Shown here piece after piece: positions 5,226 to 5,292 of a stretch of DNA of 5,292 nt. Location of the stretch: the NCBI GenBank assembly GCA_003158355.1, contig PMIV01000174.1, positions 1 to 5,292 of the forward strand, read 5' to 3'. Below the pieces are notes generated by a model that did not search any database, was not told the origin of the DNA, and worked only from the letters and a program-made list of their open reading frames with translations. Both the position numbers and the translations under genes were made by a program. Each line of letters starts with the position of its first letter. Positions within the stretch are counted from its first letter, which is position 1. Source of the DNA: Anaerolineaceae bacterium (GTDB taxonomy: Bacteria > Chloroflexota > Anaerolineae > Anaerolineales > Anaerolineaceae).

Positions 5226-5248
5226 CTATTTAATAAAGGATTCTCGAA

Positions 5249-5292
5249 ATGAAAATTGCACATGATATCACTGAACTGGTTGGCAACACTCC
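5249..5292 (+). CDS. cysK: Cysteine synthase (O-acetylserine sulfhydrylase), N-terminal 14 codons
   Basis: The visible N-terminus, M-K-I-A-H-D-I-T-E-L-V-G-N-T, matches the start of CysK-type O-acetylserine sulfhydrylases, where I-x-x-L-I/V-G-N-T-P-L precedes the PLP-binding domain. The family makes cysteine from O-acetylserine and sulfide using pyridoxal phosphate in the cytoplasm. Only 44 bases are present, so the catalytic Lys and the rest cannot be checked; other members of the fold such as CysM or cystathionine beta-synthase share this motif, though the leading MKIA-type start favours CysK. AAAGGA (5235-5240) eight bases before ATG 5249 is the ribosome binding site. The gene is divergent from the membrane-protein operon and follows the candidate attenuator. 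Confidence 0.8.
   Translation, partial: MKIAHDITELVGNT

Noticed and set aside
5026..5248. SAM-I riboswitch before cysK
   Set aside because: The SAM-I core motifs and four-way junction pattern were not found.
1..5292. CRISPR array, insertion sequence, tRNA gene or prophage-like segment
   Set aside because: No regularly spaced repeats, transposase motifs with terminal repeats, tRNA cloverleaf or integrase motifs were seen. The window is a compact housekeeping and envelope region.

Overview
The window reads as ordinary chromosomal DNA of moderate GC content. It probably comes from a member of the Chloroflexota, most likely an Anaerolineae-like lineage. That assignment rests on the style of the genes (a PspC/LiaI-LiaF-like membrane cassette, a SIMPL-domain lipoprotein, cdsA and cysK) and not on any marker gene, so it is tentative. 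No mobile element, CRISPR array, tRNA or rRNA was seen.

Layout from left to right. (1) The 3' part of cdsA (CDP-diglyceride synthase) runs rightward and ends at 366. (2) A strong intrinsic terminator at 475-505 lies between cdsA and a convergent leftward gene for a SIMPL-domain (DUF541) lipoprotein (530-1252). (3) A second perfect hairpin (1320-1352) ends a leftward five-gene run that fills 1374-4910. Every product of that run is a small membrane protein with LiaI/LiaF-type transmembrane modules: a six-helix protein, a two-helix protein with a toast-rack beta domain, an eight-helix protein with three internal repeats, a PspC-LiaI-like fusion, and a five-helix protein with another toast-rack beta domain. 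Gaps are 31 nt or less, or the genes overlap, so this looks like one transcription unit. By family it is an envelope-stress or membrane-integrity module. No kinase, response regulator, sigma factor or PspA is present in the window.

(4) The 338-base region 4911-5248 is a divergent regulatory region. On the plus strand it holds a good sigma70-type promoter (TTGACT, 16-nt spacer, TATAAT), a dyad near the expected transcription start, a 13-residue leader ORF with its own Shine-Dalgarno and two Cys codons in three (MNQNCLCTGRGWF), alternative GC-rich pairings, and a closing stem followed by T5. The first 14 codons of cysK (cysteine synthase) then begin at 5249. This arrangement looks like a cysteine-responsive transcription attenuator and is the most interesting item in the window.

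Three start codons were moved downstream from the longest possible ORF because good Shine-Dalgarno sequences support the internal starts: 4910 rather than 4946, 3554 rather than 3566, and 2886 rather than 3060.
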